From contig CP102273.1 of the NCBI GenBank assembly GCA_025148965.1, forward strand, positions 1,984,001-2,048,000: a stretch of DNA of 64,000 nucleotides. The letters are read 5' to 3'. A program made the position numbers and the translations under genes. The stretch is from Intestinibacter bartlettii. Lineage in GTDB: Bacteria; Bacillota; Clostridia; Peptostreptococcales; Peptostreptococcaceae. A model generated the notes under the pieces. That model was not told the DNA's origin, ran no database searches, and saw only the letters and a program-made list of their open reading frames with translations. Below, piece after piece: positions 1 through 8,188 of this stretch; positions within the stretch are counted from its first letter, which is position 1; every line of letters starts with the position of its first letter.

Positions 1-98
1 TTTATAACTTCTGGAAGTATGTCATTGCTACCAAATTTCCCTGTTCCTATTAAAAGCCTGCTATCAAATTCGTGTCCACCTAATATTAATTTATCCAT
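1..98 (-). CDS. thiG: Thiazole synthase, N-terminal part (cut by window edge)
   Basis: Only the first 32 or so codons are present; the gene runs off the left edge. The visible start [20 protein letters not shown] and the following [11 protein letters not shown] match the conserved N-terminus of ThiG. ThiG builds the thiazole phosphate ring of thiamine from deoxyxylulose phosphate, dehydroglycine and ThiS thiocarboxylate. The ATG lies behind a GGGGAAAT ribosome-binding stretch. It is the third gene of a minus-strand thiS-thiF-thiG run, which supports the call. Confidence 0.85.
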   Translation of the reverse strand, partial: MDKLILGGHEFDSRLLIGTGKFGSNDILPEVI

Positions 99-163
99 TT
101 TATTTCCCCTTTTCATAATCTAATATTTAAATTGCTATTTTAAGTAAATTATTGTCTTATAGC

Positions 164-970
164 TTAATCTTTTTTAATATCTTCAATTAAAATTTTCATT
201 GCTAAATTCGCCATATGATTTGCGCATATTGCAACTCTAGGAGCCATTAGCCCCTCTCCTTCTTTTGCTTCGTGTTCAAAATCACCGCAAATATAGAATT
301 TATCTCTTATTTTTTTCGTTTGTATTATATTTGAATCGTAATATCCAGCCATTCCAGATGATGCAATAAGGTATTTATCTTTAAAATTTCTTAAAACCAT
401 ATTACAAAGAGTCGCTTTGTTTTTTGGATCGTCAAACGCCTCGATTACGATATCACATTCTTTTAAAAAATCTATATTTTCTTTTGTAACAAATATATCT
501 TTTGTTTTTATTTTTACAAAAGGATTTATCTCATCAATTATAGATTTAAGTGCATCAGTTTTTTTCATACCGATGTGTTTTACAAAATACTGCTGTCTGT
601 TTAAATTTGATGGTTCGACAACATCATAATCTACTAAGATAATTTCTCCTACGCCAACTCTTGAAAGTGAAATTGCTATATTAGAGCCAAGCCCTCCAAG
701 ACCTAAAACTGCGACCTTTCCAGCTTTAAGCTTATTATGTACATTTGGAGTATGTCTAGCAATCATAACTCTTTCTAACTCATCTTTTGTTGGGATTTTC
801 CCCCTTTCAATAAGTGTAAGTCTGTCGTATTCTTTTAAAACTTTATCTTCTTTTAATGGAAATCCATTTAATATAACTACATCACAGTTTTTATCTACTT
901 TGTTTCGTAATTTATAAGCTGTGCAGTTTTCCTCAATTTCTGTTTGAATTTCATTTAAGAATATCTTCAA
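164..970 (-). CDS. thiF: ThiF-family sulfur-carrier adenylyltransferase with N-terminal ThiS-like domain
   Basis: An E1-like enzyme that adenylates the C-terminus of ThiS in thiazole synthesis. The nucleotide-binding motif GLGGLGS lies near residue 96 (counted from the longer open frame) and is followed by the acidic strand end LVDYD and the RQ pair typical of ThiF/MoeB. The first ~60 residues look like an extra beta-grasp (ThiS-like) domain without a terminal Gly-Gly. Several upstream start codons are possible. I chose the TTG at 968-970 because GGGGGTGG sits five bases before it and the product then begins MKIFLNE, like a ThiS domain. With this start it sits just past the thiS stop. Zinc-binding CxxC pairs are not evident. 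It is part of the thiS-thiF-thiG operon. Confidence 0.85.
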   Translation of the reverse strand: MKIFLNEIQTEIEENCTAYKLRNKVDKNCDVVILNGFPLKEDKVLKEYDRLTLIERGKIPTKDELERVMIARHTPNVHNKLKAGKVAVLGLGGLGSNIAISLSRVGVGEIILVDYDVVEPSNLNRQQYFVKHIGMKKTDALKSIIDEINPFVKIKTKDIFVTKENIDFLKECDIVIEAFDDPKNKATLCNMVLRNFKDKYLIASSGMAGYYDSNIIQTKKIRDKFYICGDFEHEAKEGEGLMAPRVAICANHMANLAMKILIEDIKKD

Positions 971-971
971 A

Positions 972-1166
972 TCAACCACCCCCAACAAAGCTTATAACTT
1001 CTACTGTATCTTCGTTTTTTAATAAATATGTGCTATAAACTTCATCGTCTAGTATTTCCATATTTACTTCTACAACGACTTTTTGTGGATTCAAATCGTA
1101 ATCTTTTAGAAGTTGTTCTACAGAAATATCTTCTTTTAAGTCGATAGTTTTTCCGTTTAATATCAT
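972..1166 (-). CDS. thiS: Sulfur carrier protein ThiS
   Basis: A 64-residue beta-grasp protein that carries sulfur as a C-terminal thiocarboxylate for thiazole formation. It starts MILNGKTIDL, as ThiS proteins do, and ends in FVGGG, which supplies the Gly-Gly tail adenylated by ThiF. Length and both termini match the family. It is the first gene after a leader that resembles the HMP-PP riboswitch and is followed directly by thiF. Confidence 0.92.
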   Translation of the reverse strand: MILNGKTIDLKEDISVEQLLKDYDLNPQKVVVEVNMEILDDEVYSTYLLKNEDTVEVISFVGGG

Positions 1167-1221
1167 ATTATCCCCCTTGAATTGTATTAGTTTTTATATT
1201 TGTTAGAAATCTTCCTAAAAA

Positions 1222-1289
1222 ACAAAAAAAGCAGAAAATAAACCATACCCGCGGTGGTATGCCCCATTTCCTGCTTTCTAAGCTACTTT
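1222..1289 (-). promoter_or_regulatory. Probable HMP-PP (thiS motif) riboswitch in terminator form
   Basis: On the minus strand the thiS leader forms a long hairpin. Outer arms lie at 1266-1275 and 1230-1239 (AGCAGGAAAT with ATTTTCTGCT), with an inner CATACC/GGTATG helix, and a U run at 1222-1229 follows. It is therefore an intrinsic terminator lying between the promoter and thiS. A published riboswitch class for the thiamine precursor HMP-PP is known for an aptamer embedded in the terminator stem upstream of thiS in Firmicutes. Position, size and the internal GC-rich core fit. The class assignment is from memory of that motif and was not checked against a covariance model. Confidence 0.65.
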
Positions 1290-1290
1290 C

Positions 1291-1319
1291 ATATTACCAT
1301 TTTATGTAACTTGTGTCAA
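1291..1319 (-). promoter_or_regulatory. Promoter of the thiS operon
   Basis: On the minus strand TTGACA (1314-1319) and TAATAT (1291-1296) are separated by exactly 17 bases, a good sigma-A type promoter. Transcription would start a few bases before the terminator/riboswitch hairpin. Confidence 0.75.
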
Positions 1320-1408
1320 TTGTTTTTATAAAATTATTTTAAATTTTTCATTTATATATTTAAATTCATATTTTTATATCTAAACTTCTATATAATTAAA
1401 CTATTTAA

Positions 1409-2035
1409 CTAAACAACTTCTTTTTGCTCTTCTTTAAACTCTTCTAAATTCACAACTCTATCACATATCTTCTCTACTAAAGCTTTTTCATGACTTATAA
1501 CGACAACGCCTATATCATTTTTCCTTGCATAATCTAAAACTACATTCCAGATTTGTGCCTGTGTTATTGCATCTAACATAGTTGTCATTTCATCAGCTAT
1601 TAAAAATTTAGTCTTTGGTGATAATGCCCTTATAACACAGAAACGTTGAAGTTCACCACCTGAAAGTTCGCTAGGCCATCTATTCATCCAACCTTCTTTA
1701 ATTCCCATAGCTTCTATTAATTCTTTTGATGGAGTAAATGATTCATTTATTATTTTTTTCATCTTCCACTTTGGATTAACAGATTTTTCAGGATGCTGAA
1801 ATATTAGTTGAACTGGATTGTATCCGTTTTTTTCTCTTCTGCATCCTTCAAACACAACTTCCCCACTTTCTGGAGTTATGTACCCTGCTAAAATCTTGGC
1901 AAGGGTAGTCTTTCCAAACCCACTCGGAGCTACAAGTCCGACTACTTCGCCGCTATTTACATAAAAATCAATATCTTTTAATACATATCTATCTTCATTA
2001 TATTTAAAGTTTATCTTGCTAGCTTTAAGTTGCAT
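1409..2035 (-). CDS. Nickel/oligopeptide-type ABC transporter ATPase, second subunit
   Basis: A cytoplasmic ATPase of a NikABCDE/OppABCDF-type importer. Visible motifs are a Walker A of form GLVAPSGFGKTT near residue 35, the signature LSGGELQR and the Walker B LIADEMT. At 208 residues it is short for the DppF/NikE group and lacks the C-terminal Cys-rich extension that the partner ATPase has. It overlaps the end of the upstream ATPase gene by 11 bases, indicating translational coupling. It is the last gene of the five-gene import operon. The substrate (nickel or peptide) is not decided by sequence. Confidence 0.8.
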   Translation of the reverse strand: MQLKASKINFKYNEDRYVLKDIDFYVNSGEVVGLVAPSGFGKTTLAKILAGYITPESGEVVFEGCRREKNGYNPVQLIFQHPEKSVNPKWKMKKIINESFTPSKELIEAMGIKEGWMNRWPSELSGGELQRFCVIRALSPKTKFLIADEMTTMLDAITQAQIWNVVLDYARKNDIGVVVISHEKALVEKICDRVVNLEEFKEEQKEVV

Positions 2036-2969
2036 GAATACATCTCACCTTTCCATTTCTAATTTCTCTAATTTTTGGAACTTGATTCTCACAGTTTTTG
2101 TCTTTTAACGGACATCTATCACTGAATACACATCCTTTAGGTAGTTCATTTGGTAGAGGCTGTGTCTTATCATCAATCGGAACAAAGTCATGATTTGGTA
2201 AAGCTTTATAAAGAGCTTTTGTATATGGATGTCTCAGCTCTACTTCTTTTTGTTTAAAATCTGATGTGTTTGCAATTTCTAAGGTTGAACCAGCATAAAA
2301 AATTGCTACTTTATCAGCTATTTTTAATGCTGCCATAATATCATGTGTTATCATAAGTATTGCACGTCCACTATCAGCTATATCCCTAAAATCTTTTAAT
2401 ACTTCATTTAAAGATTCCTCATCTAGCCCTGGTGTTGGCTCATCTGCAATTATAACTTTACTATCTGAAGCTAGAGCTGTAGATAATAATACTTTCCTTG
2501 CCATTCCACCTGATAATTGGAATGGATAATAGTTTTTAACTTTTTTGTCCAAATTATATTTTTTAAAAAGATTATCTACTATTTCATCTTGAGTTTTTTT
2601 ATCTTTATCTTTTATAGATATTTTTATCTGTTTTCCAACCTTTTTTAAAGGATCTAAATAATTTACTGACTGGGGAATAAGCACGATTTCATCGCCCCTA
2701 AGTTTTTCTTTTCTTTTTTCATCAAGAATCTCACCTTTATAAATTATATCACCTTGTGTACATGCATTATCTGGCAGTATTCCAAGTATTGCATGTGCAA
2801 GCAAGCTTTTTCCGGAACCACTAGATCCCACAACTGCCAAAATTTCACCCTCATATAATTCTATATCTAAATTCCTAATTACATTTAAATCTCCTCTCAC
2901 TAATCCATTTGTATATTGAGAAAATGATATTCCTAAATCTTTAACTTTTAAAATTGGTTCTTTACTCAT
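2025..2969 (-). CDS. Nickel/oligopeptide-type ABC transporter ATPase, first subunit
   Basis: A 314-residue ATPase with Walker A VVGSSGSGKS near residue 48, signature QLSGGMARK and Walker B IIADEPT. The C-terminus contains the oligopeptide/nickel extension with cysteines (GCVFSDRCPLKDKNCENQ), typical of DppD/NikD/OppD proteins. It pairs with the next ATPase and two permeases in one minus-strand operon and overlaps the next gene. It powers import of whatever the lipoprotein encoded at 4949-6583 binds. Confidence 0.85.
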   Translation of the reverse strand: MSKEPILKVKDLGISFSQYTNGLVRGDLNVIRNLDIELYEGEILAVVGSSGSGKSLLAHAILGILPDNACTQGDIIYKGEILDEKRKEKLRGDEIVLIPQSVNYLDPLKKVGKQIKISIKDKDKKTQDEIVDNLFKKYNLDKKVKNYYPFQLSGGMARKVLLSTALASDSKVIIADEPTPGLDEESLNEVLKDFRDIADSGRAILMITHDIMAALKIADKVAIFYAGSTLEIANTSDFKQKEVELRHPYTKALYKALPNHDFVPIDDKTQPLPNELPKGCVFSDRCPLKDKNCENQVPKIREIRNGKVRCIHAT

Positions 2970-2978
2970 TTTTACCTC

Positions 2979-3845
2979 CTATTTATATGCAGTTTTAGGA
3001 TTTATTAATTGTTCTATATTTTTGCCTATTTTATCTACCATCATAGAAACTAAAATTAAGCTAAGACCTGGGAAAAATGCTAACCACCAATACCCACTTG
3101 TTAAATACTTCATACTTTCTGAAAGTATAACTCCTATTGCTGGTTCATGTGGTGGAAGACCGAATCCTAAAAAGGTAACTGATGCTTCATGAAGTATTGC
3201 ATGTGGAAATATCAAAACTGCATTTACAATTATTTGAGGTATAACATGTGGAAGTATATGTTCTTTTGCAATATACCAATTAGATTTTCCAAAGTTTTTA
3301 GATATCTTAGTATAGTCAGACTCCATAATCTGCATAACTTCTGCTCTTATAACCCTCGTAAGCGATGTCCAGTGAGTGGCAGTAACTCCAACTACAATTC
3401 CCTTTAAACCTCCACCCATTGCAATTGATATAAGTATTACAACTAATGTATGTGGAACTGATAAAACTAAATCTATAAACCAAGTTACAACTGCATCAAC
3501 TCTTCTTCCAAAAGTAGGACCAATTATCCCTAAAATTATAGCAATTATAGTGCTTGTAAGAGTTGCTAAAAGACCTATTTTCATACTTAAACTTAAACCT
3601 TTTATTGTTCTTGTGAGCATATCTCTACCTACCCAGTCAGTCCCAAATAGATGACTAAGCGATGGTGTTTGAAATTTATTTGGTAAATCAACATACAAAT
3701 TATCTGCTTTTATAAAACTTCCCCATATTAATATAGCAATAAAGAAAAATCCAAATGCTAATATTGATAATATAGTTTTTTCTCTTACTCCTAAATTAAA
3801 AAGGGACTTTTTCTCATTATTCTTTAAACCTGTAATACTCTCCAT
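2979..3845 (-). CDS. Nickel/peptide-type ABC transporter permease (DppC/NikC-like)
   Basis: A 288-residue inner-membrane permease with about six hydrophobic segments. The N-terminal LFGTDWVGRDMLTR block is the hallmark of the DppC/NikC/OppC subfamily. A typical EAA-type loop (IRAEVMQIMESDYTKISKNFG) contacts the ATPases. The start codon shares a base with the stop of the upstream permease gene, so the two permeases are probably translationally coupled. Confidence 0.87.
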   Translation of the reverse strand: MESITGLKNNEKKSLFNLGVREKTILSILAFGFFFIAILIWGSFIKADNLYVDLPNKFQTPSLSHLFGTDWVGRDMLTRTIKGLSLSMKIGLLATLTSTIIAIILGIIGPTFGRRVDAVVTWFIDLVLSVPHTLVVILISIAMGGGLKGIVVGVTATHWTSLTRVIRAEVMQIMESDYTKISKNFGKSNWYIAKEHILPHVIPQIIVNAVLIFPHAILHEASVTFLGFGLPPHEPAIGVILSESMKYLTSGYWWLAFFPGLSLILVSMMVDKIGKNIEQLINPKTAYK

Positions 3846-4831
3846 TATAACTCTCTTCCCTCCCTAATTCTTGGATCTACAACTCTATATAATAAATCGG
3901 CTATTATATTTCCAGAATAAACAAAAACTAAACTTATTATTGCAATTCCCATAAGAAGCGGCAAGTCGCCTTTAAGTCCGGCTGAAACTGTAGCCTGTCC
4001 CAATCCTGGATATGAAAATACTTGTTCTACAAATATTGTTCCACCAAATAATTCACTAAAAGATAAAAATTGAAGTGTTATTGCTGGAAGTGATACGTTT
4101 TTAAGAACATGATTTAAAACTATTTTACTTGTTTTTTCTCCACGAGCTTTTGCAAATAATATATAATCGCTTTTCATTATTTCTAAAACTTTTTCTCTTG
4201 TATACATGCACATACTTGAAATACTTATTACACTTAATGTAAGTGCTGGAAGTATTATATGTTGAATTCTTTCGACAAGACTAACTTGTGAACTAACGAC
4301 TCCTATTGGCACACTAAGCGCAACAGGGAACCATCCAAGTGATACTGAAAATACCATTATAAATAATATTCCAAGCCAAAATGTAGGTGTTGACATTAGT
4401 ATATAACAATAACCACGTATTATTTTATCTATCAATTTGCCTTCTTTTACACCTGATATAATTCCTAAAACAAAACCTATAACTCCTGAAAGTATCCATG
4501 AAATTCCCATAAGCCATATAGATGATAAGAATTTTTGTCCTATTACTTCTAAAACAGGTCTTCTATATATCATTGAAGTTCCCCAGTCTCCGATTATAAT
4601 AGACTTGAACCATGACCAAAATCTAACTAATGCTGGCTGATTTAGGCCCCAATGTTCTGCTATTAGCGCTCTTTGTTCTGCACTTACCTTTGTAGAGGCC
4701 CCTACATAAGCTGTAACTGGGTCTATTGGAGATAATTCCATTAATGCAAAAGTAATTATGCAAAGAGCTACTAAAAGAGTAATCAGTTTTAATATTTTCT
4801 TTGTGAAAAATTTACCTAGCCCTTTATTCAT
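3845..4831 (-). CDS. Nickel/peptide-type ABC transporter permease (DppB/NikB-like)
   Basis: A 328-residue permease beginning with a transmembrane helix and the ELSPIDPVTAYVG segment typical of the DppB/NikB group. Six or so hydrophobic segments follow. The cytoplasmic loop YTREKVLEIMKSDYILFAKARG is the EAA motif that docks on the ATPases. It is the second gene of the operon, separated from the binding-protein gene by a strong hairpin that may lower its expression relative to the binding protein. Confidence 0.87.
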   Translation of the reverse strand: MNKGLGKFFTKKILKLITLLVALCIITFALMELSPIDPVTAYVGASTKVSAEQRALIAEHWGLNQPALVRFWSWFKSIIIGDWGTSMIYRRPVLEVIGQKFLSSIWLMGISWILSGVIGFVLGIISGVKEGKLIDKIIRGYCYILMSTPTFWLGILFIMVFSVSLGWFPVALSVPIGVVSSQVSLVERIQHIILPALTLSVISISSMCMYTREKVLEIMKSDYILFAKARGEKTSKIVLNHVLKNVSLPAITLQFLSFSELFGGTIFVEQVFSYPGLGQATVSAGLKGDLPLLMGIAIISLVFVYSGNIIADLLYRVVDPRIREGREL

Positions 4832-4858
4832 TTTTTCTCTCCTTAAATTTAAAAACTA

Positions 4859-4890
4859 AACTAGTACCTACTAAAATAGGTACTAGTTTA
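4859..4890 (-). terminator. Intra-operon hairpin between binding protein and permease genes
   Basis: A perfect 13-bp inverted repeat (AAACTAGTACCTA and its complement) with a 6-base loop, followed on the minus strand by a T-rich run. It sits in the 117-base gap between the binding-protein gene and the first permease. It could be a partial terminator or an mRNA-stabilising 3' hairpin giving more binding protein than permease. Confidence 0.7.
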
Positions 4891-4948
4891 TATATTGTTT
4901 TGTATTTGATAATTGTTATATTTATATCTACCTTATTTAAAAATTATC

Positions 4949-6583
4949 TTATTTCCATGACCATTCTGTAACATTATCAAAAATTCTTCCACCATGTGGT
5001 TGAACAACTGGTTTTCCAAAATCAAATCCATCTGCTGCTAAATAAACATGGTTTACATTTACAAGCCAGCAATATGGTGCATCGCCTTTAGCTGATGTGT
5101 ATTTTTGAAGGTCTTTCCAATAAGGTAGTGCTTCTTTTTCATCTGTTGCATCTAATGCTTTGTCTATATCTTTGTTTACGTTTTTGTTATCATAACATCC
5201 TGCATTATCCCAAGCTACTGTTCCACCTGCTATAGGACCGTAGTATAAATTGTATAATTCTGATGGATCTCCTGAACCAAATCCAAATAATACTGCTTCT
5301 TTATGTATATCATCAAGTATTGTGTCCCAAGTTCTAACTTCTAGATTTACACTTATACCGATTTCTTTTGCTACATTTACAAATTCTAAAGCCATTTCTT
5401 GTCTATAATTACCTTCAGTATAAAGTAATTTAAATTCTGCTTTTTGACCGTCTTTTTCTACTATTCCATCGTTATCACTGTCTTTCCATCCACCGTCAGC
5501 TAATATCTTTTTAGCTTCATCTACATTTGCATATTCATCTTTAGATAATTCTGCATCTTTATTTTCCCAAGGCATTTGTTCAAGACCTGTTGTAGAAACT
5601 GTTCCATATCCATTAAGTACACCATCTACTATTTTTTGTCTATCTACTGCAGTATTTAATGCTTTTCTTATAGCTTCATCACTTGTTACATTGTTACCCA
5701 TGTCGTATCCATCTTTAGCTTTTTTCCCAGATTTTTGCATTGGGAATTCAACACCGTAACATTCTATACTATCTATATCTATTACTTTTGCGCCATCAAC
5801 TTTTTTATCAGCTAAGTTTCCGTTTATTTGGCAGACATCAACATCGCCTTTTTGTACTGTTGAATAAGCTGCATCTGTATCTAAAAATACCATTGTTAAT
5901 TGTTTAATTTGTGGTTTATCTCCATAATAATTTTCATTTGCTTTTGCTATGACTTGTTGACCTTTGTCCCATTGAACAAATTCATAAGGTCCTGATCCGA
6001 TTGGATTATCTTTGAAGTTTTCATCATAAGCATGTTCTGGAACTATACCTAAATAAGCTAATCTTTCCATAAATGCTGAATAAGTTCTGTTTAATTTAAA
6101 TTCAATAGTTGTATGATCTTTAGCTGTGATTTTATCTATCATAGTTAAATCTATTTCTGAACCTGATTCTTTTGCTGTTTGATATGTAAATGCTACATCT
6201 TGTGCTGTAACTTTTTCGCCATCTGTAAATTTGGCATCATCCCTAATTGTAACTGTCCATGTTAATTTATCGTCAGACACTTTATATCCTGTAGCTAAAT
6301 CGTTTTCAAATCCAAGCTTTTTATCTCTTTTAAATAATGTTGAGAAAAATACTCTCGTTATCGACCCATGACCACCAGTTGTAGCATCAAATCCTGCTTC
6401 TGGTTCTTCTCCAATTGCTACTATTAGTTCATTATTTTTCTTTCTCTCTTCTCTTTTTGATACACTCTCTTGTGAAGAACTTGATGATGAGTTTGATGAA
6501 GCGTTATTTGATGAACATCCAACTAAACTCGTAATGCATAGAGCTACTGCTAACCCCATTGCTAAAACCTTTTTAAATTTCAT
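4949..6583 (-). CDS. Nickel/peptide ABC transporter substrate-binding lipoprotein
   Basis: A 544-residue family 5 solute-binding protein. The N-terminus is a lipoprotein signal peptide with lipobox LVGC (Cys near residue 23), so it should be anchored outside the membrane. A Ser-rich linker precedes the mature domain. The segment TGYKVSDDKLTWTVTIRDDA followed by FTDGEKVTAQDVAFTY is the classic SBP_bac_5 block. The FDATTGGHGSITR region resembles nickel/peptide-binding homologues. It heads the operon with two permeases and two ATPases. Confidence 0.87.
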   Translation of the reverse strand: MKFKKVLAMGLAVALCITSLVGCSSNNASSNSSSSSSQESVSKREERKKNNELIVAIGEEPEAGFDATTGGHGSITRVFFSTLFKRDKKLGFENDLATGYKVSDDKLTWTVTIRDDAKFTDGEKVTAQDVAFTYQTAKESGSEIDLTMIDKITAKDHTTIEFKLNRTYSAFMERLAYLGIVPEHAYDENFKDNPIGSGPYEFVQWDKGQQVIAKANENYYGDKPQIKQLTMVFLDTDAAYSTVQKGDVDVCQINGNLADKKVDGAKVIDIDSIECYGVEFPMQKSGKKAKDGYDMGNNVTSDEAIRKALNTAVDRQKIVDGVLNGYGTVSTTGLEQMPWENKDAELSKDEYANVDEAKKILADGGWKDSDNDGIVEKDGQKAEFKLLYTEGNYRQEMALEFVNVAKEIGISVNLEVRTWDTILDDIHKEAVLFGFGSGDPSELYNLYYGPIAGGTVAWDNAGCYDNKNVNKDIDKALDATDEKEALPYWKDLQKYTSAKGDAPYCWLVNVNHVYLAADGFDFGKPVVQPHGGRIFDNVTEWSWK

Positions 6584-6700
6584 AACAATAAATCCTCCCC
6601 TAAATTCTTTAGTTTTTAGTCAATCCCCTATATTATAACTTAATATATTATGAATTGTTTATAGTTTTATAATATTTTATTTGTAATCCTATATAAGCAC

Positions 6701-6734
6701 AAAAAAGCCATAAAGGATAAGACCTTCATGGCTT
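6701..6734 (-). terminator. Intrinsic terminator after the BASS transporter gene
   Basis: On the minus strand AAGCCATGAAGG pairs with CCTTTATGGCTT and is followed by a T run (6701-6706). It lies about 130 bases past the stop of the transporter gene at 6863-7825 and upstream of the ABC operon. Confidence 0.85.
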
Positions 6735-6862
6735 AAATATCATTCATTGATATCTTACAAATTAAATATTAACTTACGATAAGTGTAGCATATCGTTAAT
6801 ATTTTCTCAACAATTTTTTAACAAATTTTGTATTTATTCAATTTTCTAAAATTATATGTATA

Positions 6863-7825
6863 TTAAGCTTGTACTTCTGCTTCGTCTTCATCTTCATCAG
6901 TTATTTCTTTATTGCCCCAATAGTTAGCAAGCACTGAAACTGAAAATGCATGCCATATACCTGCTATTGCTGGTGCTATTGCCGCCTCTGGCGCAAAGTG
7001 GGCTGCTGCTAAAACTGTTGCTAATGTAGCATTTTTCATACCAGTTTCTATAGATAAAGTTCTTCTCTTTCTTTCTTTAAATCCAACAGCCTTTCCACCG
7101 AAGTAACCACATAAATATCCCCATATGTTATGTATAATTACACCTAAAGCTACTATTACTACTGATGCATTTAATTTAGATGCATTAGCTGCAACTATAC
7201 CTGCTACTAAAACTACCATAGCAAGTCCAGATACTGAAGGTAATACTCTTACACATTTAGCTGCTGCTTTAGCAAATAAAGTATTTGCTATTACACCTAA
7301 TATTATTGGTATTAAAACAACTTGAGATATTGATATAAACATACCAACACCGTCAACTTGTACATAAGTTCCTGCAAATAAATAAATTAATGCTGGTGTT
7401 ACAACTGGTGCTATAAAAGTAAATATTGAAGTATATGTTACTGATAATGCAACGTCTGCTTTAGCTATAAAGCTCATTACGTTTGAAGTTGTACCCCCTG
7501 GGCAAGCTCCAAGTAATATAAGACCTACTGCAACATCACCTTGTAAACCTAATATTTTAACTACTATAAATGCACCTATTGACATAGTCACCATTTGAAT
7601 TAAAAGTCCTAATATAACGTCTTTAGGTTTTTTAAGTATAAGCACGAAATCTTCTTTAGTTAATGTCATACCCATACCGAACATTATAAACCCTAAAATA
7701 TAATTGAAATATGGAACAACTCCTATAAATATATTTGGATTGATATAAGATATAGCAGCTCCAATTAAAACTAATAGTGATAAGTATTTCTTCACAAAAT
7801 TACCTAACTTATCTACAAAATTCAT
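6863..7825 (-). CDS. Bile acid:sodium symporter (BASS) family transporter
   Basis: A 320-residue integral membrane protein with eight to ten hydrophobic segments. The blocks FGMGMTLTKEDF near residue 48 and LGACPGGTTSNVM near residue 105 are the conserved BASS-family signatures that line the sodium and substrate site. BASS proteins move organic anions such as bile acids, pantoate or keto-acids; the substrate cannot be told here. The tail is acidic (EITDEDEDEAEVQA). It is a single-gene unit with its own terminator. Confidence 0.88.
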   Translation of the reverse strand: MNFVDKLGNFVKKYLSLLVLIGAAISYINPNIFIGVVPYFNYILGFIMFGMGMTLTKEDFVLILKKPKDVILGLLIQMVTMSIGAFIVVKILGLQGDVAVGLILLGACPGGTTSNVMSFIAKADVALSVTYTSIFTFIAPVVTPALIYLFAGTYVQVDGVGMFISISQVVLIPIILGVIANTLFAKAAAKCVRVLPSVSGLAMVVLVAGIVAANASKLNASVVIVALGVIIHNIWGYLCGYFGGKAVGFKERKRRTLSIETGMKNATLATVLAAAHFAPEAAIAPAIAGIWHAFSVSVLANYWGNKEITDEDEDEAEVQA

Positions 7826-7982
7826 AATAATGCCTCCCTTTTATTAAATTATTTACCAAAAAAATAAAATTTACGTCCTTTTATGAAGTCAATATGAATT
7901 AAAGGACCTTATTTAAATATAGTAACATAATTTTCTAAAAAATCAGTATTTTTGAAAAAATATTATATATTATTTTTTTTAT

Positions 7983-8072
7983 ATGATTCTCACTTACCAG
8001 AGAATATTAAAAGCTAGTAGAGAATTAAATCCAAAATATCCAGATGGTGTTGAAGCACAGTTCATAGATTAG
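7983..8072 (+). pseudogene. 29-codon open frame, possible gene-end relic
   Basis: A short plus-strand reading frame encodes MILTYQRILKAS followed by RELNPKYPDGVEAQFID and then a stop. The composition looks protein-like (balanced charges, PKYPDG turn) rather than random AT-rich translation, and it is followed by a strong terminator. No ribosome-binding site precedes the ATG. It could be the surviving 3' end of a lost gene or a very small gene. I do not recognise the family. Confidence 0.3.
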
Positions 8073-8101
8073 TTTTAGTTTTTAAATTATTATAAACAAA
8101 A

Positions 8102-8127
8102 AAAACATTGGCATTTACCAATGTTTT
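8102..8127. terminator. Bidirectional terminator downstream of tyrS
   Basis: AAAACATTGG and CCAATGTTTT form a 10-bp stem with a 6-base loop and T runs on both strands. It closes the minus-strand tyrS unit and would also stop any plus-strand transcript from the small frame at 7983-8072. Confidence 0.88.
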
Positions 8128-8188
8128 TTGTTTATATCTATGAAATAACTTAATACTATGTATCTTAAATAAAATCTTTTCTAATTAT

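Noticed and set aside
1230-1275. A T-box reading of the GCGGTGGTATG sequence upstream of thiS
   Set aside because: The T-box-like letters appear only on the plus strand, opposite to thiS transcription; on the transcribed strand it is a terminator hairpin.
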